Notes: a model not told the origin generated them from the letters alone. A stretch of DNA of 11,932 bases from Desulfobacteraceae bacterium (GCA_002899795.1 PPDG01000635.1:1-11932); one strand, 5' to 3'; positions 1 through 8,004 are shown, numbered from the stretch's first letter. Numbers and translations are program-made.

Positions 1-16
1 AAAATCGAGGTGAGCG

Positions 17-142
17 ATGGTTCGGCAAGGCACAATTTACGCTGACGCCCATGGCGCAATCAAATGGCTGGGAACTCTGGTGATCTGCATTACTTTGAGT
101 CTGCTGCCACAACAGACACCTGCCCAGGAAAAAGAAACATAA
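17..142 (+). CDS. possible 41-residue secreted or membrane peptide
   Basis: A short frame starts at ATG 17 and stops at TAA 140-142. A GAGGTGA ribosome-binding-like sequence lies at 7-13, and an in-frame TGA at 11-13 rules out an upstream extension in this frame. The product has a polar N-terminus, one hydrophobic stretch at about residues 18-31 (WLGTLVICITLSLL) and a short tail, TPAQEKET, which looks like a signal peptide or single anchor with almost no mature domain. A heptad repeat array begins three bases after the stop, so this could be the N-terminal stub of a secreted protein interrupted there. It could also be a genuine small peptide or a chance frame. No family is recognised. Confidence 0.3.
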   Translation: MVRQGTIYADAHGAIKWLGTLVICITLSLLPQQTPAQEKET

Positions 143-144
143 AG

Positions 145-181
145 GCTGAAACCTCAATTCTGGATTCTGACTCCTGACTCC
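145..181. repeat. 7-bp-phased degenerate word array followed by T8
   Basis: Five consecutive heptamers share a loose core: GCTGAAA at 145, CCTCAAT at 152, TCTGGAT at 159, TCTGACT at 166 and CCTGACT at 173. They are followed by eight T residues at 182-189. The words resemble the CTGAAAC/CTGAATT heptads at 9473-9493. Apart from the dyad at 207-229, the rest of the gap up to 347 shows only a GC-rich low-complexity tract at about 287-340 and a weak GAAGAAG ribosome site at 335-341. Confidence 0.6.
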
Positions 182-206
182 TTTTTTTTGTGATTTATCA
201 TTGAAG

Positions 207-229
207 ATTAGTATCCCGTGATTACTAAT
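207..229. promoter_or_regulatory. 7-bp dyad upstream of the UvrA gene, possible operator
   Basis: ATTAGTA at 207-213 is the exact reverse complement of TACTAAT at 223-229, with a 9-bp spacer. It lies about 120 bp before the UvrA start in the only AT-rich part of this gap. A repressor site is possible, since damage-inducible uvrA genes often have one. The sequence is not the LexA box of E. coli or of B. subtilis, and no convincing -35/-10 pair was found beside it. It could be chance. Confidence 0.25.
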
Positions 230-347
230 AGTGGATATTCTTATGCGGATAGGAAAATCAGAGATGATCAAGGCGAAATGAGAAACCGGGGACTCGACCG
301 AGAGGTTGGGGACTGAGCGGAGCGCAGCGAGCGCGAAGAAGTGATAA

Positions 348-3300
348 ATGAGCAATGACAACTGTATCAGGATACTGGGTGCCAGGCAGAACAACCTGAA
401 GGATCTGGCCCTGGATCTCCCCAGGGAACAGCTCATTGCCATAACCGGCGTGAGCGGTTCCGGCAAGTCAAGTCTAGCCCTGGACACACTGTATGCTGAG
501 GGTCAGCGCCGTTACGTTGAAACCTTCTCGCCCTATGCCCGCCAGTTTCTGGACAGGTTGGACCGACCTCAGGTTGAGTCCATTATTGGCATTCCTCCAG
601 CTATAGCCATAGAGCAAGGAAACCGCATTAAAAGTTCCCGTTCAACTGTGGGTACAATAACGGAAGTTGCAGACCATCTGAAACTGCTTTTTGCCCGAAC
701 CGGAGTGCTGCATTGCCAGCAATGCGACCGGCCTGTTTACCAGGATACCCCTGAGACCATTTGGTCTTCGCTGTCAGAGGTCCCCAAAGAAAGCCCAGTA
801 TTGATAGTTTTTCCTCTGGACATCAAGGGTCGAACCACAGAGGAAATTCATGGCTATTTGTGGCGTCAAGGTTTCCGTCGCTTGTGGCACCAGGAGAAGA
901 TACTCCACCTGGATGATGAGTCGATTCCCGATGCAGAGCATCTTGATGTATTGGTGGATAGAACTGTGTGGGGTCGGGAAAATAAAAAGCGCCTTCTCGA
1001 CTCGATGGAACAGGCGTACCATTTCGGCGAGGGTAAGGTGAAGGTTATATTCCCTCCCGCAGAAATACATTCCTTCTCGGCAACCAATCACTGCGCCAGC
1101 TGTGATATTAGCTATCCCTCGGCCTCCCCCCATCTCTTTTCTTTTAACAGTCCCTTGGGTGCCTGCGAGATCTGCCGTGGTTTCGGCAGAGTCATCGATG
1201 TGGATCTAGATTTGGTGATTCCAGACCAAAGGTTGACCTTGGAAGAAGGTGCAATTAAACCATGGTCCGCAGAGCGGATGGAATACTACGATCTCAAGGA
1301 TTTCTGCGACGCTGTAGGTATTCCTACGGATGTATCTTTCAACAAACTATCGCCAGCCCAGCAGGAAGCAGTGATCGAAGGAAGTGATGAGTTCTATGGG
1401 GTCCGCGGTTTTTTTCGCTGGCTCGAAACCAAGACCTACAAAATGCATGTTCGGGTTTTTCTATCTCGCTACCGTGCCTACCGCACGTGCGCTTCCTGCA
1501 ATGGCAGCCGCTTCCAGCCTCTATCGCTCCTCTACCGCATCGGTGGTAAGAACATTGCTGAAGTTAGCCAGTTACCCATCAGCCGGGTTCTGACTTTTTT
1601 CCTGGATATGGCATCAGTTTTCGAGGCGGATCCTGCTTCCAAACTGGTTTTCAGAGAAATTATTGGACGACTTACCTACTTGTCTGAGGTGGGACTTGGC
1701 TATTTGAGCTTGGACCGTCAGTCCCGCAGCCTTTCCGGAGGTGAAGTACAGCGAGTACACCTCACTCGAGCTCTGGGTTCACCCCTGGTAAACACTCTCT
1801 ACGTGTTGGATGAGCCCAGTGTAGGGTTGCACCCAAGAGACAACCGGAGACTGGTGAGAATCCTCAGGGCCCTGACGCGTCAAGGCAACACAGTAGTGGT
1901 TGTGGAGCACGATCCGGAAATTATTCGTGCCAGCGACTACCTGGTGGATTTGGGACCAGGAGCTGGCGAGCGCGGGGGAAAAGCGGTGTTCGCCGGCCCC
2001 AGTTCTGAAATCTCCGCGGCCAAAAGCTCGCGGACTGGAGCATATATCACAGGCAGCAGCCGTCCCGCCCGCCCGAGAAAGAGAAGGAGGCCACGAAAAA
2101 AATATTGGTTGGATCTTGTGGGTATCCAAGCTCATAACCTGCGAACCCTTGATGTTCGCATTCCCCTGGGCCTATTAGTTGCTGTTACCGGCGTTTCCGG
2201 TTCAGGTAAGAGTACTTTGGTGGAGGACGTACTATACCGCAATTGGCTGCGGCGTCAGGGACTCGCTACCGAAACGCCTGGTTACTGCCGCGAGATAAAG
2301 GGGTTGGAGTATATCGATGAGGTGGTCTTTATGGATCAGCAGGCTATTGGCCGATCTCCACGGGCTAACCTGCTTACCTATAGTGGAGCGTTGACCCCCA
2401 TTCGTGAGCTCTTTGCCAAAACTGATCTGGCGCGACTCAGAAACTACGGTCCTGGTCACTTCTCCTTTAATACCACAGGTGGTCGTTGTGAAGCTTGTGC
2501 TGGACAGGGATTCGAGAAAGTCGAAATGCAATTTTTGGCTGATCTTTATCTGGAATGTCCTGTGTGTAAGGGGCGCCGCTTTAGGGAAGAAATTCTGGAG
2601 GTCAGCTACCGCGGTTTTTCCATTGGACAAGTCATGGATTTGACCCTGGCTGAGGCCATGGAACTGTTTGCGGATCAAAATCGTATTATCAAACCGCTCT
2701 TACCACTGCGTGATGTTGGACTCGACTATCTCCGTCTGGGACAACCCGTCAGCACTCTTTCCGGAGGCGAAAGTCAGCGATTGAAGCTCGCCCGCTCCCT
2801 GGGACTAAAAGCTCGCAAAAACACCCTCATCATACTTGATGAACCGACCACTGGTCTCCATGCCGACGACACCAGGTTGCTGGTGAAAACGTTGAATCGG
2901 CTGGTTGACGCAGGCAACTCAATGGTGGTGGTGGAGCATAACCTTGATGTGATCCAAGCTGCTGATCATGTCATAGACCTTGGACCCGAAGGCGGAGATG
3001 AGGGCGGCGAAGTAGTTATCGCGGGCAGGCCAGAGGAGGTTGCTGAGTCCTCTGCATCACACACGGGTCGTTTTCTTGCCAGATATTGGCAAGGCTTCGA
3101 AACTGCTGCTCCTGTAGCCGATATGAATGGAGGTCCAGAGCAGAATGGAGCAATAAAGATTCGCGGCGCCCGCGAGCACAATCTGCGAGACCTGACCTTA
3201 GACGTGCCTCGCGACCAACTAGTGGTGGTCACCGGAGTTTCGGGTTCGGGCAAGTCTACCCTTGCGTTTAATGTCCTGTTTGCCGAGGGGCAACGCCGCT

Positions 3301-5645
3301 ATTTAGACAGCCTTTCTACCTTTGCGCGTCAATACCTGCCAGTCTTCGACCGACCCGAGGCGGAAGAAATAAGCGGTGTCCCACCAACTGTTGCTATTGA
3401 TCAGCGCAGTAGTCAGATGGGGCGACGCTCTACCGTGGCCACGATTACTGAGGTCTACCACTACCTTCGCCTCCTATTCAGCAAAGTAGGGAAACCACAC
3501 TGTCCAATCTGTGGGCAGATCATAAGCGCTATGAGTCCGGAACAAATGACCCGTGATCTCCGCCAACGGTTTGAGAATAAGCGTCTGATTCTGCTCGCCC
3601 CGAAAATAATGGGCCGCAAAGGATTTCACCGGCAAATACTGGAACGAGCTGTGGCTCAAGGATATGAGGAGGCGAGGATAGACGGGAAGATATATTCGCT
3701 GAATCCTATTCCAAAACTGGCACGATTTCAGGAACACGATGTGGAAATAGTCATAAGAAAGTGGAAACGGTTTTCCAAAGCTGGTGAAGCAGAATTGGCT
3801 GGGGTGGTGGATGAGACGCTGGCAGTGGGTGATGGCCAACTAGTGGCGTGGGGAGGCAATAAGGACGAAGTATTTTACAGCCGCCGTCTAACCTGCGGCC
3901 GTTGCCACCTGGGTATGCCCAGTCTTGATCCCAGGTTGTTTTCCTTCAACAGCAGACACGGTGCCTGTGACCGATGCGAAGGCATTGGCCACTGGGAAGG
4001 TTCTGTTGACGGTGACGTTTGTCCGCTATGCAAAGGTGCTCGCTTGAACGAGACCGCTTTGAGCGTGAGGATAAACGGTAGGAATATATGGGATATCTGT
4101 GATCAATCGGTGTCGATCGCTAGAGGACTTTTTACTACCTGGCAGTTCTCTGGACGAGATGCTGACATTGCCAAGCCTCTGCTCGATGAAATCCTCAACC
4201 GTCTGGACTTCCTCGAACAGGTGGGTTTGGATTACCTGCACCTTGGTCGCGGCGCAGATACACTGTCGGGGGGCGAGGCCCAGAGGATAAGGTTGGCGGC
4301 CCAAATGGGATCCAATCTGCGTGGAGTCTGCTATATTCTCGACGAGCCCACCATAGGTCTTCATCCCCGCGACAACGACAAACTCTTGGATACCCTAACA
4401 GAACTGAAGGAGAAGGGTAACACCATCGTTGTGGTGGAGCACGATGAGGAAACCATTCGCAGGGCAGATCACCTCATAGATCTCGGTCCTGGCGCCGGGC
4501 AATACGGAGGCGACTTGGTAGCCAGCGGCACTCTTGCTGATCTACAACAGACACCCCAATCCATTACCGGAGCGTATCTCAACGGCAACGGCCGGAGGAA
4601 TTTGGCTTCCTCAGAGAGAATACCGTCCTCAGACAACTGGCTCATGCTTAGTGGGGCCAGGGCACGAAATCTCAAGAACATTGATGTTTCCGTGCCTCTG
4701 GGCACATTTACCTGTGTAACCGGCGTGTCCGGATCCGGTAAGAGTACTTTGGTGGAAGAAACCCTGTACAAAGCACTTGCCAACAAACTGAGCAAGGCTG
4801 AACTCCAGGCTGGAGAGTACCAGGAACTTGCTGGGAGGAAGCACCTGGATCGGGTCATGGAGGTGGATCACAGCCCCATCGGTCGGACCCCTCGCTCTGT
4901 GCCAGCCACCTACGTGGGGGTTTTCAATGATATCCGGCGTCTTTTTTCTTTAACTCCAGAGGCGCGGGCCCGGGGTTACGGACCAGGTCGTTTTTCCTTC
5001 AACGTCGCCACCGGACGATGCCAAAACTGTAAAGGGCAAGGTCTGGTGCGGGTGGAAATGGCATTCTTGCCCAATGTTTATGTTCGATGTGAACAGTGCA
5101 ACGGTCAGCGCTACAATAGCGAAACCTTGGCAGTGCGCTATAAGGGCAAAAACATAGCGGAAGTACTTGAGATGTCGCTGGAAGAAGCGGCAGACTTCTT
5201 TGGCGCGGTGGCTAAGATCAAACGCTCACTCCGGCTCCTCGTCGACCTTGGGCTGGGGTACCTTAGCATGGGACAATCCAGCCCAACCCTCTCCGGCGGT
5301 GAGGCTCAGAGGTTAAAGTTGGCCAATGAGCTGGCGAAAAACCATCGAGCCCGGACCCTTTATATTCTCGATGAACCCACCACCGGACTCCACATTGCTG
5401 ATGTGGAGAAACTGGTGGCAGTACTGCAGGCCTTGGTAGATCATGGCCACACCCTGGTGGTGATTGAACACAATCTGGAGGTGATCAAGGCTGCAGACCA
5501 CATTATTGATCTGGGACCCGAGGGCGGTGACGGCGGGGGAGAACTGGTGGCAAGCGGATCACCCAGGGAGTTGCTCGAGCAGACGGAGCGGTCTTACACA
5601 GCGCGTTATCTCAAAAGCTATCTGGAAGGAGGAAATGGAGCATAG
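348..5645 (+). CDS. uvrA: tandem (double-length) UvrA excinuclease ATPase
   Basis: UvrA is the damage-sensing ATPase of nucleotide excision repair and loads UvrB at lesions. This 1765-residue frame is two UvrA units in one chain, joined near residue 925, against about 940 residues for ordinary UvrA. All four ABC modules look intact. The Walker A motifs GVSGSGKS start at residues 34, 615, 963 and 1459. The signatures LSGGE are at 462, 804, 1306 and 1648, and the Walker B DE pairs at 488, 831, 1332 and 1675. Zinc CxxC pairs occur in unit 1 at 123/249, 273/381 and 714/737, and in unit 2 at 1052/1183, 1207/1225 and 1558/1581. The UvrB-binding-sized stretch is present in both units (about 125 residues each). 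The insertion domain is about 104 residues in unit 1 (277-380) but only 14 in unit 2 (1211-1224). ATG 348 has GAAGAAG 6 bp upstream. The TAG stop lies inside a repeat array. Whether this protein is the main or an accessory UvrA cannot be told here. Confidence 0.95.
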   Translation: MSNDNCIRILGARQNNLKDLALDLPREQLIAITGVSGSGKSSLALDTLYAEGQRRYVETFSPYARQFLDRLDRPQVESIIGIPPAIAIEQGNRIKSSRSTVGTITEVADHLKLLFARTGVLHCQQCDRPVYQDTPETIWSSLSEVPKESPVLIVFPLDIKGRTTEEIHGYLWRQGFRRLWHQEKILHLDDESIPDAEHLDVLVDRTVWGRENKKRLLDSMEQAYHFGEGKVKVIFPPAEIHSFSATNHCASCDISYPSASPHLFSFNSPLGACEICRGFGRVIDVDLDLVIPDQRLTLEEGAIKPWSAERMEYYDLKDFCDAVGIPTDVSFNKLSPAQQEAVIEGSDEFYGVRGFFRWLETKTYKMHVRVFLSRYRAYRTCASCNGSRFQPLSLLYRIGGKNIAEVSQLPISRVLTFFLDMASVFEADPASKLVFREIIGRLTYLSEVGLGYLSLDRQSRSLSGGEVQRVHLTRALGSPLVNTLYVLDEPSVGLHPRDNRRLVRILRALTRQGNTVVVVEHDPEIIRASDYLVDLGPGAGERGGKAVFAGPSSEISAAKSSRTGAYITGSSRPARPRKRRRPRKKYWLDLVGIQAHNLRTLDVRIPLGLLVAVTGVSGSGKSTLVEDVLYRNWLRRQGLATETPGYCREIKGLEYIDEVVFMDQQAIGRSPRANLLTYSGALTPIRELFAKTDLARLRNYGPGHFSFNTTGGRCEACAGQGFEKVEMQFLADLYLECPVCKGRRFREEILEVSYRGFSIGQVMDLTLAEAMELFADQNRIIKPLLPLRDVGLDYLRLGQPVSTLSGGESQRLKLARSLGLKARKNTLIILDEPTTGLHADDTRLLVKTLNRLVDAGNSMVVVEHNLDVIQAADHVIDLGPEGGDEGGEVVIAGRPEEVAESSASHTGRFLARYWQGFETAAPVADMNGGPEQNGAIKIRGAREHNLRDLTLDVPRDQLVVVTGVSGSGKSTLAFNVLFAEGQRRYLDSLSTFARQYLPVFDRPEAEEISGVPPTVAIDQRSSQMGRRSTVATITEVYHYLRLLFSKVGKPHCPICGQIISAMSPEQMTRDLRQRFENKRLILLAPKIMGRKGFHRQILERAVAQGYEEARIDGKIYSLNPIPKLARFQEHDVEIVIRKWKRFSKAGEAELAGVVDETLAVGDGQLVAWGGNKDEVFYSRRLTCGRCHLGMPSLDPRLFSFNSRHGACDRCEGIGHWEGSVDGDVCPLCKGARLNETALSVRINGRNIWDICDQSVSIARGLFTTWQFSGRDADIAKPLLDEILNRLDFLEQVGLDYLHLGRGADTLSGGEAQRIRLAAQMGSNLRGVCYILDEPTIGLHPRDNDKLLDTLTELKEKGNTIVVVEHDEETIRRADHLIDLGPGAGQYGGDLVASGTLADLQQTPQSITGAYLNGNGRRNLASSERIPSSDNWLMLSGARARNLKNIDVSVPLGTFTCVTGVSGSGKSTLVEETLYKALANKLSKAELQAGEYQELAGRKHLDRVMEVDHSPIGRTPRSVPATYVGVFNDIRRLFSLTPEARARGYGPGRFSFNVATGRCQNCKGQGLVRVEMAFLPNVYVRCEQCNGQRYNSETLAVRYKGKNIAEVLEMSLEEAADFFGAVAKIKRSLRLLVDLGLGYLSMGQSSPTLSGGEAQRLKLANELAKNHRARTLYILDEPTTGLHIADVEKLVAVLQALVDHGHTLVVIEHNLEVIKAADHIIDLGPEGGDGGGELVASGSPRELLEQTERSYTARYLKSYLEGGNGA

Positions 5646-5754
5646 GGCATAGAGCATGGGGCATGGGGCATAGGGAAATAATTTCGAATTGCGAAACTGG
5701 GAACCCGCCCGAAGGGTGGGAGTCCGAAGGACAATTTCGGATTTCGGATTTAAA
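5638..5754. repeat. 7-bp-phased word arrays overlapping the uvrA stop codon
   Basis: Two word families are seen. GAGCATA, GGGCATA, GAGCATG, GGGCATG and GGGCATA start at 5638, 5645, 5652, 5659 and 5666. ATTTCGA and ATTGCGA follow at 5681 and 5688, and the family resumes as ATTTCGG at 5734 and 5741 and ATTTAAA at 5748. Each word is seven bases long without slippage. The first heptad contains the uvrA stop codon. From 5755 to 5949 there is a REP-like hairpin and a single AATGAC word at 5851, but no gene. Confidence 0.75.
5704..5732. repeat. two adjacent GAA-loop mini-hairpins
   Basis: CCCGCCC at 5704-5710 pairs with GGGTGGG at 5714-5720 (one G-T wobble) around the loop GAA. Immediately after it, GTCC at 5722-5725 pairs with GGAC at 5729-5732 around another GAA. 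They separate the two halves of the ATTTCGG heptad array. The GAA loop is the same as in the AATGAC-associated hairpins elsewhere in the window. Confidence 0.55.
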
Positions 5755-5780
5755 AAGACAGAACACAGAGAATCTTTCCT

Positions 5781-5803
5781 GTGGGAGCGGCTTTCCAGCC
5801 GCG
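5781..5803. repeat. REP-like palindrome
   Basis: GTGGGAGCGGCT, then TTCC, then AGCCGC, gives a perfect 6-bp stem (5787-5792 with 5797-5802) and a 4-base loop, preceded by GTGGGA. This head-plus-hairpin form resembles REP elements of Pseudomonas and Xanthomonas relatives, which RAYT transposases mobilise. No RAYT gene is in the window, and only one copy is seen here. A role as a transcript end for uvrA is possible, but no T tract follows. Confidence 0.45.
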
Positions 5804-5949
5804 ATCTCGAGGCTTCAACGATTGACCGCTCACCGCTTACTAGCAAACCGAATGACTAATGCGCAGTGACTGTGATAGAATCGCGCTGCTTTGAGGCAAG
5901 AAAATATCCGGGCTAGAACCGATCATGTGAACAAGGATAATAGTTAGAT

Positions 5950-6210
5950 ATGGACACGGGAGTTATTTTAAGAATACTGTTACTTGTTGGGGTGTTTATA
6001 CTGCTCTTTCTTCCAACCGTGTGGGCCATCCGCGATATAGCGTACCGGGGCTTTCCTACCCTGAAAAATAAGGTGATCTGGTTTGCGGTTGTAACTCTCC
6101 TACCGCCCATTGGCGCATTTGTCTACCTTGCCGTGGGCCGGTCTCGGGCGAGCGAGATTGCCGAAGATGTGGAAGCTCAAGAGGTTAATTCTGAGACAGG
6201 GTCGGAGTGA
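5950..6210 (+). CDS. small membrane protein of the PLDc_N type
   Basis: This 86-residue protein has two membrane segments, at about residues 5-25 and 42-62. Between them lies the charged stretch WAIRDIAYRGFPTLKNK, and YLAVGR follows the second helix. This pattern, helix - W/D-I-x-x-R - K-x-x-W - LLPPIGAFVYL-x-x-GR, matches the phospholipase D-nuclease N-terminal domain found in small stand-alone inner-membrane proteins of unknown function. The last 20 residues are acidic and hydrophilic. No HKD catalytic motif is present, so no phospholipase activity is implied. ATG 5950 has AAGGA at 5933-5937, a rather long 12-bp spacing. The gene stands alone in a 304-bp-deep gap after uvrA and converges on the CBS gene. 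Confidence 0.8.
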   Translation: MDTGVILRILLLVGVFILLFLPTVWAIRDIAYRGFPTLKNKVIWFAVVTLLPPIGAFVYLAVGRSRASEIAEDVEAQEVNSETGSE

Positions 6211-6230
6211 ATGGACGCAAAGCCTCGTCA

Positions 6231-6449
6231 GGTCATTAGGCTTCGCCGTCATTTAGCTTCGCTGTCATTAATTGTCATTATGTCTTTAGGTCACTAGGTC
6301 ATTCAATAAACCTAGAACCTTCTCACAGCTTCACCTTTAAGGGTGATCCTTTATTTTAACAACCTAATGACTCAATGACGGGCGTTTAGCCCAAATGACT
6401 TAATGACTACTCTCGTGTTATAGCAGAGTAGCCTAATTACCCAGTCATT
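6231..6449. repeat. 8/16-bp-phased AATGAC/GTCATT array with mini-hairpins, inverted halves
   Basis: GTCATT (the complement of AATGAC) starts at 6232, 6248, 6264, 6274 and 6298. AATGAC starts at 6366, 6374, 6394 and 6402, and a last GTCATT is at 6444. Spacings are mostly 8 or 16. Between words lie GGC-TTC-GCC (6239-6247), AGC-TTC-GCT (6255-6263) and GGGC-GTTTA-GCCC (6380-6392). A 7-bp inverted pair, CTACTCT at 6407-6413 with AGAGTAG at 6425-6431, adds another stem. The array fills the space between convergent genes, so it could end transcription from both sides. Confidence 0.75.
6331..6357 (+). terminator. possible rho-independent terminator
   Basis: TCACCT at 6331-6336 pairs with GGGTGA at 6341-6346 (one U-G pair) around TTAA. 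A pyrimidine-rich tail, TCCTTTATTTT, follows at 6347-6357. The stem is short and the T run is interrupted, so termination would be weak. It lies about 120 bp after the PLDc_N gene and in the right orientation for it. Confidence 0.35.
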
Positions 6450-6481
6450 AGGTGCCACGGACCACTGACATTGCTTTTAGG

Positions 6482-7156
6482 TTATTCAGTGGGCAAATAG
6501 GGTTCCAGGTCTTTCTTGTACTCGGTAATCACTTTGTAACCAGCTTGAGTTAAGCAGTCGACGGCTGCGTCACGTTTGCCTGAAATAACCCGCATGACCA
6601 GTTCATGGATATCTGGGTACTGATGCACGGGCAGGGTGATCATACTCACAATACTGATGTTGGCGTCCTTGAGTAAGGTGCAGACATCCGCTAGCACTCC
6701 AATTCGATCCTTCACCAGAACTACCAATCGACCGCTCTCTTCTTTAATGCCAAGGCCGTCCAAGAGCACTTCCATGAGATCGGTACTGGTAATGATGCCC
6801 ACCACTTTATCGCCTTCTACAACTGGCAGACTACCTATCTTGCGGTCATGCATGATACTAGCAGCGCGTTCGATGGTGGCGCCCGGACTTATGGTGATGA
6901 GCTCTTTGACCATGACGCTTTCAACGGTCAGTTTCTGCAGGACATAAGTGAGTTCGTAGATACTCAAAGTGGTGGCTGGTGAGGCCCACGCTTGCTTGAT
7001 GTCCCGATCAGTAAGGATGCCTACTAGATTGCCCCGTTTGTCAACGACTGGCAGCTGTTTGATGTTCTTCTCCCGCAGGAGATCACGTGCCTTTACCAGG
7101 GGAGTGTCGGGAGTTACCGTGATGAGATCAGTCGTCATTTTCCGACCCACATACAT
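6482..7156 (-). CDS. CBS-pair plus ACT domain protein, AcuB-like
   Basis: The 224-residue protein has two CBS domains, at about residues 7-57 and 80-133. They include the adenosine-contacting segments GILTDRDI (46-53) and GIITSTDL (120-127). A C-terminal ACT domain spans about 142-215, with VKDRIGVLADVCTLLKDANI as its first strand and helix. This order is that of the AcuB family, named from Bacillus acetoin use. CBS pairs usually sense adenine nucleotides and ACT domains small molecules such as amino acids, so a soluble regulatory sensor is likely. Its target is not indicated here, and a direct link to acetoin should not be assumed. The ATG at 7156 is chosen because a strong GAGGAGGAGA site (7159-7168) sits a few bases upstream. 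The gene has its own promoter and appears monocistronic. Confidence 0.85.
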   Translation of the reverse strand: MYVGRKMTTDLITVTPDTPLVKARDLLREKNIKQLPVVDKRGNLVGILTDRDIKQAWASPATTLSIYELTYVLQKLTVESVMVKELITISPGATIERAASIMHDRKIGSLPVVEGDKVVGIITSTDLMEVLLDGLGIKEESGRLVVLVKDRIGVLADVCTLLKDANISIVSMITLPVHQYPDIHELVMRVISGKRDAAVDCLTQAGYKVITEYKKDLEPYLPTE

Positions 7157-7224
7157 AGTCTCCTCCTCGTGGTGATTTCAGGGGTTAAAATTTATGAAGG
7201 CCTCTCGATATAGTATCTGAGGCG

Positions 7225-7253
7225 ATTATAGTGGAAGCGATTCCGAGTTGCAA
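7225..7253 (-). promoter_or_regulatory. sigma70-type promoter for the CBS-ACT gene
   Basis: On the minus strand, TTGCAA (7253-7248) is followed after exactly 17 bp by a perfect TATAAT (7230-7225). Transcription would begin near 7218 and leave a leader of about 60 bases before the ribosome site. This is the best promoter match in the window. Confidence 0.7.
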
Positions 7254-7279
7254 AACGGACGCCAGTTTCAATTCACATT

Positions 7280-7442
7280 GCTCGAGACGAGCAAGTTATA
7301 CGTTATTAGTTATCAGTTATACGGAAAAGCAAAATGTTTACCTTTGGAAAGGTGGAGTTGATCTATCTTTTTCTCCAAGTCCAGAGCTCTAGACAACGAG
7401 CAGAATCCAAGCACGTATAACGTATAACCCATAACGTATAAC
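7280..7442. repeat. inverted pair of 7-bp-phased GTTATAC word arrays
   Basis: The left arm has GTTATAC at 7295, GTTATTA at 7302, GTTATCA at 7309 and GTTATAC at 7316. The right arm has the complementary words GTATAAC, GTATAAC, CCATAAC and GTATAAC at about 7414-7441. About 90 bp of ordinary sequence lies between them. A perfect hairpin, GCTCG-AGA-CGAGC (7280-7292), flanks the left arm. The structure lies between the end of the FHA gene and the CBS promoter, so it could form a long stem in the FHA transcript and act as its 3' end. Confidence 0.7.
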
Positions 7443-7446
7443 TTCA

Positions 7447-8004
7447 TCATGTGAGACCAGACCTGTGCAATTGTTGTAATAGCTCGTAGAATCCCTCTGG
7501 TGTCAGATACACCATTTGGATGGAAGGGCCGAATTGAATGTTGTCGCGATTCACCAGGGGCTGATTCTTATAAGCAACTAATTGTTTATTGTTTACCACG
7601 GTACCATTGGTAGAGTTGGCGTCAACAATGTCGTAAGAATCTCCCTTTTCTGACACCAGGAAATAGGTATGCAGCTTGGAAACGGTATTGTTGGCCAGTA
7701 CGATGTCATTATTGGCAGCTCGGCCAACGCAGATCATGTTGGTGGGAGCAGAACTGGCTTGTTTGAGGATTTCGACAACCACGGTTTCGGCGATCTGGGA
7801 TTCGGTACTAGGGGAGATTGCCCCAGGCAATTCCTCGCTGTACTCACTGGAAAAAGTCTCAAATTGAAAAGCTGTGTCCTCTATCCAATCTCCGGCTTGT
7901 GGCCACAGCAGCACCGGATGCTTGTACTTCTCCAAGAACTGATCGGAAATGAGCCCCGCCGCCTCTTTCAAGTAGCTGGCTATTGGCCGAAACCTCCCTG
8001 TCAT
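7447..8004 (-). CDS. FHA-domain protein
   Basis: With the ATG at 8004 the protein has 185 residues. A TTG one codon upstream is possible, but AGGAG at 8011-8015 is 6 bp from this ATG. The C-terminal half (about residues 88-168) is a forkhead-associated domain, a phosphothreonine-peptide reader. It has the conserved GR (94-95), SxxH (S109, H112) and NSTNGT (130-135), all in canonical order. The N-terminal 85 residues are not recognised and show no kinase, membrane or signal sequence. FHA proteins normally recognise Ser/Thr-kinase targets or take part in secretion and signalling complexes, but no kinase or phosphatase gene is in the window. It is the second gene of a leftward pair, 60 bp after the 117-residue gene, and probably co-transcribed with it. 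Confidence 0.85.
   Translation of the reverse strand: MTGRFRPIASYLKEAAGLISDQFLEKYKHPVLLWPQAGDWIEDTAFQFETFSSEYSEELPGAISPSTESQIAETVVVEILKQASSAPTNMICVGRAANNDIVLANNTVSKLHTYFLVSEKGDSYDIVDANSTNGTVVNNKQLVAYKNQPLVNRDNIQFGPSIQMVYLTPEGFYELLQQLHRSGLT

Noticed and set aside
348..5645. Assembly error or two separate uvrA genes
   Set aside because: The frame is continuous, and the two units differ throughout in sequence and in the insertion domain, so this is not a duplicated read or a missed stop.
5559..5869. Frames at 5559-5846 (minus) and 5663-5869 (plus)
   Set aside because: They cover the heptad array and REP-like hairpin, and the first also overlaps the end of uvrA; no protein-like composition.
7280..7442. 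CRISPR-like array
   Set aside because: Repeats here and elsewhere are degenerate 7- or 8-base words in direct contact, without 25-40 bp repeats, unique spacers or cas genes.
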